Origin: Perkinsus olseni
Lineage: Eukaryota > Perkinsozoa > Perkinsida > Perkinsidae
Assembly (NCBI GenBank): GCA_013115135.1
Contig: JABANP010000112.1
Span: 62,001-126,000 of the forward strand
Direction of reading: 5' to 3'
DNA length: 64,000 nt
This document shows positions 34,712 through 46,292 of the stretch, piece by piece. Position 1 is the first letter of the stretch. Every line of letters begins with the position of its first letter. Under the pieces are notes generated by a model. It saw nothing but the letters and a program-made list of their open reading frames with translations, was not told the origin of the DNA and searched no databases. Made by a program: the position numbers and the translations under genes.

Positions 34712-35768
34712 ATGACGGATATCGTCATAGATCCACATCCATCAACAACCCGGAGCCATTCCGGCTATGGTTACGATTACGTCGAGCATGATGGAAGACG
34801 CACGTATAACGATGATAGCCTCTCCGATGAGGACTGCGCCATGTGAGGCTTCTCCTTCTCCTCGGCGTTCCAAATCTCATAGACTCATCGAGCGATTCGC
34901 CAAAATTCCCCAGTTTCAGGGCAGAGATTGGCGCGAGCAGCGGCAGTGGTAGCCATTGGAGATGTTATCGCTCTTCATCTATGTTGACAGTATCCGCAAC
35001 AACGCTATCAAATGGACTTATCGGGATTCTCATCATGAGCACTACTGAGCGGGGTGCTGGGCTGTGGGGAGGTAAGCCCTTCCGCCGTTTCTTGCAGTGC
35101 GTATCTGTGTGCCTATCAGGTACACTGCTGTCATTCTCACTGCTGATCCTCGTCTTATCAACTGCCAATTGGTGGTATCGTCGTGTTTTGGAGGAGGAAG
35201 ACGCTCCTCACCGGTTAGCCACGGAGAGATCGAGGAGACTATTGAGCATGACTCAGCTTGTGGCTCTTTCTACTGCCACTGTCCAGCTCGTAGCAGCTGT
35301 GGTGAGCTTCATAACCCAATATTCCCAGGAAACGAAGCGGCTTTCTACTGTTCCATCCTCCATCAGGTGGCGGTGAGTCGTAAATGGATGCCCCGCTGGG
35401 CCGTCGCCACATCCCTACTAGTTGCTGCTATATCATCAGTTCAAGTGGGGTTCATGCCCCCCTTGCCCTTTCAAGTGCTATTCTTATTCAGGTTAGGAGT
35501 CTCATGCGGTTCCCACGTTCCCACCCATGGATACCAGATCATGCTCCATCATCATCCCAATCGCAATAACAACCGACGCAACTTTAGGGCGATTGTATCT
35601 CTTGAATGTACCTTTCATTCGCAAAGGCTTGTGTTGCCAGTGATTAGTCGCGCTGATGGCATTGAAGTGTGCAAGGGATCAACTGTGGCCACAGCTTGGA
35701 GCTCCTCTCTGCAACTCCTGTTACCTCTTGCAGCCTGCTGCACTCTGCTGACTTTTCGATTTCTCTAA
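34712..35768 (+). CDS. Four-span membrane protein
   Basis: Exons 34712-34842, 34920-35071, 35120-35301 and 35367-35768 join in frame to about 288 residues. A polar, Tyr/His/Ser-rich N-terminus (HSGYGYDYVEHDGRRTY) comes first. Four hydrophobic segments follow: TLLSFSLLILVLSTANWW, a segment around QLVALSTATVQLVAAV, WAVATSLLVAAISSVQVGF, and the C-terminal SSLQLLLPLAACCTLLTF. This spacing is tetraspanin- or claudin-like in outline only; I see no diagnostic motif of either family. A charged loop (RRVLEEEDAPHRLATERSRR) separates spans 1 and 2. The 48-base intron at 35072-35119 is in frame and stop-free. A further intron inside the last exon, with donor GTTAGG near 35494, is possible. The stop TAA at 35766-35768 shares its last base with the ATG of the protease that follows. 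Confidence 0.6.
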
Positions 35769-37096
35769 TGCATCTCGTCAATCTCAGCTTGTGTATTCTG
35801 GCCGCTCTTGCGGCCACGACGGTCTCTGATCATGCAGCTGACCATCGGGTCCCACTCGAGCTCGCCAGCTCTGTACCAGTTGATGGTAGCGGCACTCTAG
35901 GCATCAACTCCAGTTCTAGTCTTGCGAGCACGAATCTCCTCGCTGCCCAACCTGGCATAGTCTCCGTACCACTAGCTAACGTGTTCAACATGTATTACTA
36001 CGGCGCTGTGCTCGTTGATGGACAGCTTATCCGTGTCATGTTCGACACGGGTAGCGGTGTGGTATGGATCCCTGGCATGGGTTCCAAAGGTGTCGACTGC
36101 GAAACGCAGCACATGTGCTTCGTCAGCCCCAAAGACAAGGGCAGTGAAGACGTTATCCGTCAAGTCCCCTACTCCTACGGCAGTGGGGAAGTTTTACTGA
36201 ATATGACCCATGCGTCTGTGTCAATCTTCGGTCACCAAGATATGACCGTTCACGATTTCACGCTTGGGGTTGAGGTGGAGCTATCTGTTCATGGATATGA
36301 AGTTGCCCAATACGATGGTATCTTTGGTATGGCATGGCCAGCTTTAGCCAGCGGTGGAGATCTATTTGTCCCAAAGCTTTACGAGCAGGGACTCATACCA
36401 AACAATCTCTTCGGCATGTACATCTCCCGGTCAGGGTCCGAAATGTCACTAGGTGCCATCGATGAGAGCAAGGTCTCTGGCGATCTACAGTATTTGAAAA
36501 TACTCCTCGAAGCTTGGTGGACGCTCGATCTCGAGTCTGTCAAGGTTGGAGAAGGATCCTCTAGTACAGGTGGTGGTCGAGAAGCTATTGGTGGCAGAAG
36601 ACTTGCTATAGTAGACACTGGAACATCGCTAATCACTGGTAATGTTGATGATGTAATTGCCTTGATGCTCCTTATCATGGAGGAAAGTGGTGCCGAAATT
36701 GAGTATTCCCCTGAACTGAACTTCTTTATCTTCGACTGTGAGCACATCCTGAGTCTTCCAACCATAACATTCATCCTTCGTGGAGCGAATGGAGAGACAA
36801 TTGCTCTCCCTGTTTATGGTTATGAGTACGCTATGATGTTCGTCGATGGTTGTATTCTCACAATCCAACCGCATTTTCGAAGTGGTTTCGGTCCACAATG
36901 GATCCTAGGTGATCCCTTTCTACGTGCATATTATACCGTGTATGATTACGACAATTCGAGAGTTGGCTTCGCTTCCGTTAAAGGTAGATTGATCCCGGAG
37001 ACGTCGTCGGCTGCTGCTGCCACGACGAGTCGCCCAGGCTTGGTGTGCATAGTAGCGGTAGCCGTTTCTGGTCTATTAACAATACTTCTGCACTAG
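35768..37096 (+). CDS. Pepsin-family (A1) aspartic protease with C-terminal membrane signal
   Basis: An intronless frame of 442 residues. The signal peptide is about residues 1-19 (MHLVNLSLCILAALAATTV), followed by a short Ser-rich propeptide-like stretch. The bilobal protease has both catalytic Asp motifs: MFDTGSGVVWIPG (Asp about 93) and LAIVDTGTSLITG (Asp about 283). The flap sequence VPYSYGSGEV, YDGIFGMAWP and the C-terminal QWILGDPFLRAYYTVYDYDN, a near-universal A1 signature, are also present. After a Thr/Ser/Ala-rich spacer the chain ends in a hydrophobic tail (LVCIVAVAVSGLLTILLH), suggesting GPI or membrane anchoring at the surface or in a secretory compartment. It should cleave proteins at acid pH. 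The same frame is open upstream to 35669, but the Met at 35768 begins the signal peptide. This start overlaps the upstream stop codon by one base. Confidence 0.93.
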   Translation: MHLVNLSLCILAALAATTVSDHAADHRVPLELASSVPVDGSGTLGINSSSSLASTNLLAAQPGIVSVPLANVFNMYYYGAVLVDGQLIRVMFDTGSGVVWIPGMGSKGVDCETQHMCFVSPKDKGSEDVIRQVPYSYGSGEVLLNMTHASVSIFGHQDMTVHDFTLGVEVELSVHGYEVAQYDGIFGMAWPALASGGDLFVPKLYEQGLIPNNLFGMYISRSGSEMSLGAIDESKVSGDLQYLKILLEAWWTLDLESVKVGEGSSSTGGGREAIGGRRLAIVDTGTSLITGNVDDVIALMLLIMEESGAEIEYSPELNFFIFDCEHILSLPTITFILRGANGETIALPVYGYEYAMMFVDGCILTIQPHFRSGFGPQWILGDPFLRAYYTVYDYDNSRVGFASVKGRLIPETSSAAAATTSRPGLVCIVAVAVSGLLTILLH

Positions 37097-37501
37097 TTTT
37101 CCGAATGTATCATAAGCACAGTTTCTATCGTGATTCTACTGGCGAGATGCGTTCAAGATGTAATTGGAGAGGAACTTGACTGCCGCATTTGTACGGGTCC
37201 ACTACGGCCGCGAGGAGATTTCTCGGCAACGTATCGCGGGCACGGGTTCTGTTACAAAGTATGCCACTAGCTAGCCTCTGTCACATCTTAACGGAACGCA
37301 AGACAACAGGTTCTTCAATATTAGTCCTCAAGCGTATCCTTGAGTTCACTGGTCCTCATACGCCTTGCTCTCTGATTCTTAAGTCTACCCTCGAGAGTCA
37401 ACTCATCGCTGAAGTGCATACGTTTGCCCATGTCGGCTGCATACTGAAAGAGAACGAACAATAAGTACATAACCGACACCTCAGATCAGGAAGGCGTTCC
37501 T
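37097..37501. other. Convergent intergenic region
   Basis: 3' flanks of the protease and of CWC25. A 91-codon plus-strand frame (37189-37464) has no recognisable feature. Confidence 0.45.
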
Positions 37502-39255
37502 TTACAACCTCATCTTGTTGTGGCGTTGCGCCTTCTCTTCTGCTGCTGCGACTTCCTTCTCCAACTCTTCTTCACGACTCACTTGTTTCTCGAACTCGGA
37601 CCAGCGAGCCCTGATATTGGGCATTCATAACCTTTCGTGTCGACACGCTGCACAAGACTCACTTGCCGGCCTGCAACATCTCCTCCGCTGACATGCCTCC
37701 CCTGGAACTCTCACTCTGGCTGCCACCATCCCTTTGCCGTTTCAATGCTGCTTCGTGCCGGCGACGATTCCGCCTGATGAGCACGAATAGCTGCGGAATG
37801 GTTCACTAAGAATCAACAGAGGGAAGTTCCTGACTCAAACCGACTTACTCTTCCTTCTCAATCTGTATTTTTCGTCTATCGCTCATCTCTCCAAGACCGA
37901 GTGACTTGCGGAGGTCGTCGTCATCCCGTGGTTTGCTGGCGCTGGAGGTTGGTCGCTCCGACCTAGAAAGAACCAATATTATGCTCCTGCTGACACACAT
38001 AGTGACAATGAACGCGGCGGGGTCGGGTAAAAGCTCGGATACTCACGTCCGCGTGCGCATGCTTTCTCTGTCTCGCCGCTCTCTGTTGACGTATGGCGAG
38101 GACCGTCGGCGAGGCGACTCCCTTTCGTACCTTGTCCACGCAATGATGAGTCACATCCGTAGAAACGTGGATAATATTACCTATCGCGACGGCGCTGGAC
38201 AGATGAATCACGCCGAGGATGTCCTTCACGCCGGTCCCGACTACGCGATCTACTCCTCTCATGCTCATAGCTGCGATGACGGTGATGGCGGTGGTCATGG
38301 GACCTACGTATTAGCACATTTATGGGGTAGATTTATGGGATATAGGGATTCATCATTGGCAGTACCTCCTCTCTCTAGGGTCTATACGCTCGTCGGTGTC
38401 GGACCTCGGCTCTGATTTGGTACTGCGGCTTTCTCGTTTGAGCCGCTTTCTCTCGGCCTTCTCCTTCTTCTTCTCTTCCTTCGCATGCTCCTTCTTCATC
38501 TGACAGCGGTGCTCAAGTGTTCACCCATCCATTCAATGCATGGCGGTTGCAGAGTCAGACAGCCCCCCTTCTCATACCCGCTTCTTCATCGCCTTTAGCT
38601 CCTCCATCTGCCTCAGCCTCATCTGTACTAGAGGATTGTTCATCTGCTGCTCCATAGCCTCCATCTCCTTCTTCTTGATTTGGAACAAGGGATCCTGATC
38701 AGCATTAGTGACGTGAAGACAGCGATTGTCGAGGTCATCAGCATCAACCTCCGTGTCGATAAGTCTACTACCTCATTGAGCCTTCGCATTGTATCAGAGT
38801 TAGGATGCGTGACATCGTTCAAGAATATAGATCCTGAATGATCCAGACACTAACTTCATAAAGACAGCATGAAGAGAGTAACAGTACACTACCACTAACT
38901 TCCCCGGCTTGTATCTTCTTAACATCATCATTCTGACCACCGGAGGTATCAACTGCTTCGTTCATCAGCTCCAGATCAGTTTTGGTCTGAGAGAGTATGT
39001 GCCGCGCAAAGATGGTCGCACGGCTCTAGGTCCGATAAGGAAGAGTGCAGCAGCTGGATACCGGGCGTAATCTGCTAACTTACCACCCCGACACCAGGAT
39101 CATACATCCACTCCAACCTTCTGACGGGAGCAGAAGCACCATTACCAGCTGATGCTTCCTCGGCCGCCTGGAAAAGCAAGAATGATTACTCGAGCCTTCC
39201 CTTCCTATGCGCTTACCGTTGCCTCAGCAGATACTCGGGCGAGCTTCGAGGACAT
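37502..39255 (-). CDS. CWC25: Pre-mRNA-splicing factor CWC25 homologue
   Basis: Spliceosomal protein that in yeast and human supports the first transesterification step. Minus-strand exons 39255-39217 (start uncertain), 39167-39084, 38986-38893, 38833-38772, 38694-38578, 38499-38366, 38303-38181, 38130-38047, 37962-37849, 37773-37663 and 37610-37502 join in phase. Family blocks, in order: RRLEWMYDPG (family DWMYQGP), SGSIF (family PGSIF), EDPLFQIKKKE..NNPLVQM (family EDPLFIIRKKE..NNPVKMK), a Lys/Glu-rich then Arg/Ser-rich middle (ERSRSRSRDRRE), MSAEEMLQAGKARWSEFEKQ (family LSAEELE..ENAKWREEE) and the basic end KAQRHNKMRL. The conserved N-terminal GDLNLKKSWHP block was not found; it should lie on unrecognised upstream exons between 39256 and 39717, or be lost. 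The start at 39255 is only the first Met of the earliest recognised exon. Confidence 0.85.
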
Positions 39256-39717
39256 AGCTTTGGCAACGAGCTGCAGACCAGAGAATCCTTGCCAGAATTA
39301 TTCTCTCACACTAAATCGTCAGGCAAAGAGCACTCTAATCGTCCACTGGAACACCACACGACAGAACGAGAAATGCAACTCAGAATCCACGTACTAGTAG
39401 TAGAGCCGACAGCTGCAGGTATGGCAGCAGCAGCCGGTGATGGTGGTAGTAGCAGTAGTATTGGTAAGGTTATAGCAACGGTGCACTCCGAGAAAGAATA
39501 CAGATACTTCTCATGATAAAATCCCAACTCCCAATTCATGACGATCATACAAACCGAATCTAGACATACTCACAACTTGTACCTGCAGAGAGGTCGATAG
39601 TTGAAGACAGACCGCTGATAAACGACGGAGGTGCTAGCGCAGTGATAGAGGCTTTGGTTAGGGCCGAAGTGATCGGACATAACTTACTCCTAGGCAATGA
39701 TACCCAAATATCATAGC
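39256..39717. other. Probable upstream exons or 5' region of CWC25
   Basis: The N-terminal CWC25 exon(s) are expected here but could not be identified by eye. A coding-like stretch with acceptor CTGCAG directly before LVAKAMSSKLARV supports a spliced upstream exon. Confidence 0.35.
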
Positions 39718-42700
39718 TTACGAGCTATGATACCCAAAGGCGAGATCAGCAGCAACCTCATCAAGGATGACCTCTTTTGCTGAAACAGCAGCAGTAACAG
39801 CAGCTGGCCTATCTCTATCCGATGGTAACACGGACCCCATTTGGAAGATTGGTAGCGTTCATATACGGGAGGAACATTCAACTCGGTGTGACGCTTACTT
39901 AGTAGAACTCCGAAGCAGCCTCGAGAACTTCTTCTTTCCTTCATGAACTCTGCCTTTCTTACCAGATGAGGGTGCAACACCAGTTGCTGCGGCTGCCGGA
40001 TTGGCTGGACCAGCACTAGGAGCTGACATACCACCCGATGGACATGAAAACACTGCACTAATACAACTTTTACCTGTCTTTGGAGCAGCATCGTACACCC
40101 CAGCTCCGCCCCCTCTCGCATCCTTATTGGGAGCGATCTCCGATTCACCTGATGAAAGCGCGGTTCACTAACACCCTTCACGGCGAAAGCCTATACGACT
40201 GCTCTACTACCAGGCTCTCTAAGTGCTTTGATTGCCAGTTTATCGAAGTCTTGCATGGCCTCGCTGCCTGTGACGATAACTGGTAGGCTCTGGGCCTCCT
40301 TCACTATCGTGTGGGCGTTCGATTCATCATCGTAGGAGTCCAGTCCGACGAACCTGATATGAGGCTCTATGAAGGACGGTCGTCCAGTGTATCTCGTAGT
40401 CTGGAGAAGAAGGGGGGATACGCCAGGCGTATCGATCAACAAGGGCTTACTCAGCAAGGCCCGGAAGGGCATCGGCATCGTTAGTAAGGGTAGAATGCAT
40501 GGTCTGGGAATCGAACTTACGACCTCTCTTCGCCAAGTCCAGAACAGTGTATCTGTTGAAGCGAGATGCCGAACAAGCGAATGCTTCAGAGGCGTCGTTG
40601 GAGGCGAGAGGAGGGCGGCTCACGTCCATGCATAGACGAAGTTCTGAAGGAACTCTTCCCTAACCAGGATGTCCCAGTCGCATAGATCGGGTACCTTGGG
40701 AAGTGTGAGAATTACGATGATAGTAGAGAGAACGGGCATGAACCCGACGGGCTTACCCTTGCGAGGAAGGATGATATACCCTCTTGACTAGTGACCCCCT
40801 CAATAACACCAGCAAGATTCACAGGTACTCCATTCTCCGTCATAGTACAATATAGACGGCGGAATATATCCTCATTGAGATCAACATAGACCATCCGAGC
40901 TGCCATAACGCATGAAAGATTATGCCCGATCTTCTGAAGATATGCCATTGTCTCATCAACAACCTAAAACAAACAGTAGAGGTACGAAATGAGTAGCGAC
41001 GTTACAGATATAAACTACGAATCATAGGTATATGCAGTAAGATACGACCCCCAACTACCTCATCAGACTTCTCATGCATCTCCTTGTTATCCCTCTCACA
41101 TGCCTTCAATTTGATATCATACTCATTAGTACCTGTACAGACCGAACACTGAGTGATTACTAGACAGCTATGAGGGAAGCAGTACTGTATTTATTTTGTG
41201 TCTTCAAGACCTTCCGTATCCTCTTCTCCTCATCACCAATAGCACCGTGTATGGTACCACGCATGACAGTTAGCTCATCATACGACTTGGCGATATCTTG
41301 CAGACGTACCTAGGACAACAGCGATGGTCAAAGACAGCGCGCCATTCCAAACTCCGAAGATCATGATGATGAGCGGTGCAGAGGGCAACTACTTACCATC
41401 TGTGCGGGTAGTTGCAAGTCGGGATCGTTGAGGAATTGCTTCACTACTGGAGTGTCAACTAGGACCTAGTCAAGCATCGTTACAACGGTCTGGTGAGTAC
41501 ACTGTAACGGCTCACAAAGTCAGTGCAGAGATTGAACTCGAGATCAGGAGATCCAGCTGGGCCCTCAGCTTCGGATGAAGATCCCATAGACATCTGAAAA
41601 GGTGCCTCAGTAACGATTGAGGACTGGGCCCTATTACCTGATCATCTTCGGACTCTGAATACTCCTGTGATACACCACGAGGGACTTGTAACTGATTGTT
41701 GCCTGCTGCTGCTGCCGCTGCCGCCGCTGCTGCATCATTATACCTGCGAGTAGCGAGCTTCGTTGCCAATGCTTATCGATGAATATGCCGCTCACATTCT
41801 AGGCACGCTCTTCTTGCTAGTTCGTTTCCAGAACTTGTTCTTCCTCGCTTGCTTCTCAAGGCTCTTGAATAATGCTTGTTTGAAGGCCGGAGGTAGTTCT
41901 CGTTCGTCTTTCCTAGTACGGACCTATAATGCAACACACCATGAACTCCCCTGGCAATAGTAGTAGCGTCATTACTATTCTATTGAATGCTCTGCTAGCT
42001 TTGATACTGATAGGGAATACCAATCCAACTTCGTCGCCAGCGGGAGAGGTTGCACAACAATCGGCATACTTCACAACACATCGTTCCAACTAAATGGGAT
42101 AACAGATATGACCAAGGAAGGGAGGAAAGACTGTCAGGATCGGGGTATAAGAGGCTACGTACATAGTTCATGAATATGGGTATAGTAACCCCTGTGGAGA
42201 TGGGTACAGTATTGGCTGCAGTCGATAAAGATTCGTTCATGAATGACCAAAGGTCAACACACTTGGAAGAATGAAGAACCTGTTGTGAGCAATAGTGAGG
42301 AGTATGTCAGAGATTCATCGTCGTCGTCGTCGTGTGTACCGCAGGAGGCCTAGTCGGCGTCCATCTGGATCCATCCTCAGAGGTTGCAATACAAGTCTTG
42401 TTGACTACATCATCTTCAAAGCCCTCTAAGCGAGCATTCAGAGCTGCCGTGAGCTTAGGGACCATCAACCCCTGAAGGAAATGATGACAACGATGAATGT
42501 ACTCAATCGGATGCACTTCCCTAGTAGTACCAGTAGGCTAGTGTCAGGTGAGTCTACAGCAAACTTAACATATCTTCCCCATACTACTGTAGCTGTCAAG
42601 AAGTCAGGACCACCTTCTGGTATCTGTTATCACAACCACTGGCTGTAATTGACTATTGTTCATGCGTGCTACCCAATCAGTCGGCCAGAGGTACTCATCC

Positions 42701-45700
42701 TTGGCCAGGGTCTCATACAATGGCCTGAGCTGCTCATTGAGGGCCCAAGACCAGATATTATGGTCAGTGGGGGCATCAATATCGCCAAAGTTGATGACGT
42801 TTCGGAGCTGACAAATGGCAACATAAAAAAACAGCATACCGTCGGAAAAGAATGTGGCGAGAGAGGCTGCTTCGTCAGTGTTGTGGCTGACGTTGTGGCT
42901 GCTGCTGCTGCTCTTGCAATAGTTACCTCCTTAGCTGTCTGTAATTCGAAGCATGCTCTCCATACATACTGCGTTGCTTCCTCTAACCAATCCAATCTAG
43001 CCTCTGGTGATGAATGCGCCCTGGCCAATTGTACTGAGTCCAATAGAGTAGTGGACAGGGGGATAGCTCGTTCCTAGCACAGCGAGGAGAGGACCACGCG
43101 TTCGATGGTGTACGGCAAACACCAAGCCTGCTTTCTTACCGCTGTCGATGCCGCTGTTTCCGCTTCGAAGTGCCTCGGCATGATGAAAGTGAGGAAGTGT
43201 TCAGATTCTTCATTGGTCGGCCTGCTACCATCCGGGGTTTGCAAGTTCATAAGAACCTGGCAAGATGATACTGGAAGACTCCGAAAGCGGTAGATCCTAC
43301 AGCAAGCTCTCTCCAGGCATGCAGGACAGCATTAGGACTCTTCTCTTGCTCCTGTAACTTACCACGATAATCGCACAGTACGCTAACTGTGGCATCACGG
43401 AAGGGGGCTGTCTGCACTCTCATGCAACACCTGAGTTTACAACGGGATGGAAGTATTGTTGTATGAGTGGAGAATGTCCACAAACCCACTCATCATGTTG
43501 CTCTTCGAGTATATGACGATTATCTTTCTCCTCATCAGCGCCTTCACTGAATGACTTGAATAAGTCGGCTGCAATGCCCTCTATATACCCAGGTGTTACA
43601 ACCTAATAAATGTTTAGCTATATCCAACTTGACCCGTTGGCGTCGGGGCTCATGACCCACCTCCTCGATGGAAGCAGCAGCAGGGCCAGGCCACTGATCT
43701 CTGCACTTCTCTGCCCATGTCGACTGGGCTAGATGTATACCATGATACCTGCAACAGCAGCAGCTTGGACATGATAGACTCACATCGCGTATGCCTGCTT
43801 ACTCATAGGCTCCTCTGGTGAGCACGCTGTATAGCACTGAAGCAAGGTCATCAATTTGAGGATGCAATTGGCCTGAGGAACACGATTGAAGTGAATGACT
43901 CATACCACATTCCACGATCATCACCTTCTCCTCTAACGTCCACTCCCGCCTTCCACAGTCTCGGTAGTAGAGGATGAAGACTCGCCGATGGGTAATGGAG
44001 GGTCTGATGGGGGTATAAGATATGAATGAAGAATCACGAGAGGAGAGCTACCGAATCAGACGACTTGACTGGTTGGCCATTAGGATCATTGATGGGCTGC
44101 ATCACATCTAAAATGATAACAACGCTTGTATAACTGTATCGACCCTCGACAATACTCGAGGTGTCAGAGGGCAGTAGAGTGTCCGCAGCTACTACTACCG
44201 TTCAGAGCGTGCAGCATTTGCTTCCAAGACTCTGGTTTGCTGGGATGGAATTCCAACATAGCGTTCTTAACGATATCTGACGCAAGAGATGCACTGCTCA
44301 TTAAGGTATCATCATAGAGTTAACTTGGAATACGCCCGGAGGGGAAACCCCTTCCCTAGTTATCTACCGCAGGTCTCACCTGGTACGCCGCCCATGATCT
44401 TCTGTATACAGTACACTACCCACCTCACCATTGCACATTGCCTGTGAAATAAAGATAAAGGGGCGCGGCCGAAATGGACGATAACGTTGAGCAAGCTCTA
44501 GTATTCGAAGGTGCGGTCCTACCTGACAACCCACTGGGAGTAGGTCTTCTGGTTTATAGGCACTCTCGAATCATTGATATCGAAGGCAATCAGCCGATAC
44601 AAGCGAAATCGTACGTCAAGTGGTGGACCTGAGTGAGAACCGATACGGGAGTCGCTTGTCAGACATGCTACATTGAGAAAGCAACGATCGCTAAGAGAGG
44701 AGACGGGTTCTGATACAGCAGTGGCTTACATATCTTGTGACCATTAAGATCAGGTAAGAGCATTTCCACTATCTGCTGATGTAATGTTGCGGAGATACGT
44801 AAGCGGATACGACACATCTGTATACTCTCCCTGAAGCACCGAGAACGATAGGCTAAGGAGCACGGACGACCCCTGGGGACGCACCCTCCCTGTGAACTCA
44901 TACCCCTTCAGAGTGTACACACGCCACGTTAAGCCCCTTCTACTCGATCCGTACTACCGTAGTGCATCCTTCTCTGCCTTAGACATCCTATATGTATTCC
45001 CATCATCATCTGTAGCTTTAAAGTAGGCCAATAGCAGCATCTCGTAGGCTACTAAATCCCTGAGCCACAAGGAGGATACACCCGTTGCTGTTTGCACCAT
45101 TGGTTTACCATTGACGATTCTCCATCTTGAACCATGTGAGGTCTCGAGACGGGTTCTCCCCCTCTGCCAGGACGGGAAGCGACAATACCTGAGCCCATCA
45201 TCTCGCTACTGCCACTCGTGCTATAACGAGCATTACATGTAGCCGCTGATGTTTCTCAGCTGTTGCCACTTTGAAATCGCGCATCTCATGCACTAAGAAG
45301 GATTGCTCGTCGTTCTTGGGTAGAGGCAACGGGAAGGTGTAGCAGAGTAGGTGATCCTGATGGCAGCAAGAAGCAAGGTTTGACAGTGATACACCAGGAC
45401 CAGAAGATATCCCCTTCCGATGGGTATTACATCATAGCCTTCATCCGGTAACGTCACTTGACCCGACTCTAACTCATCAGCAGGAGTTAACTTGGCATGC
45501 ATTATTCCCAGAGTATCTACATAATCGCATCATCCGATGAGGAACCCATATTGCTGTAACGTGACAGCGACGTGACCGCGAAGCCGCCTATGATCGACAT
45601 CAGCTACCATTGCGATGAGGAAAGATTGCTGATGGAATGCAATATCACCATCCGGTTGACGAAGCGCTGCGATAGTGGCAAACCGAGGATGGGAATAATA

Positions 45701-46239
45701 CCTCTCTGCCGTAGCTGATCCAGTTCCTCCCGGATCTCCGCTATCTGACTGTTAAGTAATACTATCCTCTCCTCCTTCAATGTGAGCATATCTGGAGACA
45801 CGCTCGACAAGCTGATGCAACGTTAAAGCCTGTACTACCCTTTTCAGTGTGCTTGTAAGCATCAGCAGACTTCATGGCAGCGGCCTGCTCCAACTGTGCA
45901 CGGTCATCTAACGGATAAGTGCTACATGGATCAACAGCGAGGAGGCTCTATTCAACCAGCACTAGCATCCTACCTATGCTGAGCTCTTCCTCCATTTGCT
46001 CGGCTAAGAATATCCTTTGTTCGAGGTTTGCATCCAAGGGTGCAACTCTGATGTGTACCTTCACCGTTGGTCGTGATCATTATCATGATTACACGCTCGA
46101 CCCCCTTAGTCCTTACATCGCTGAATGTGATCGACCGTCGAATATTCTCCGCCAGCTCAGACATGATAGCCAGCAACTGCTTGGCTGTATCAACAAGTGT
46201 AAAGAACTTGGATAGCTCGCATTTATCGATGAGTGCCAT
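39718..46239 (-). CDS. Large unrecognised helical protein (one or more genes), about 30 exons
   Basis: A long series of minus-strand exons with good GT-AG junctions, from MALIDKCELSKFFTLVDTAK near 46239 down to a stop at 39718-39720. Clear exon peptides include RFRLYRLIAFDINDSRVPIN, HRRVFILYYRDCGRREWTLE, GQLHPQIDDLASVLYSVLTR, EGIAADLFKSFSEGADEEKD, ERAIPLSTTLLDSVQLARAH, LRNVINFGDIDAPTDHNIWS, GLMVPKLTAALNARLEGFED, CVDLWSFMNESLSTAANTVP, LVDTPVVKQFLNDPDLQLPA, AYLQKIGHNLSCVMAARMVY (exon 40963-40757) and DLCDWDILVREEFLQNFVYA (exon 40694-40624). It is mostly alpha-helical with few charged repeats, like tethering or scaffold proteins. I compared it with exocyst, COG, Vps and MUN-domain patterns from memory without a match. 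Several junctions do not close in phase (around 45540, 45840 and 43500), so frame errors, extra introns or more than one gene are possible. Confidence 0.5.
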
Positions 46240-46292
46240 AAGGGAGCCTCTGAATATATCATATCGGGTGTAGTCCCACCAGCAGCCTCGTC

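Noticed and set aside
36379..36774. Minus-strand frame within the aspartic protease
   Set aside because: Antisense shadow of a well-supported gene.
39718..46239. Calling the large minus-strand gene an exocyst, COG, Vps or MUN-domain protein
   Set aside because: The general helical tethering look is there, but no motif matched what I can recall of any of these families.
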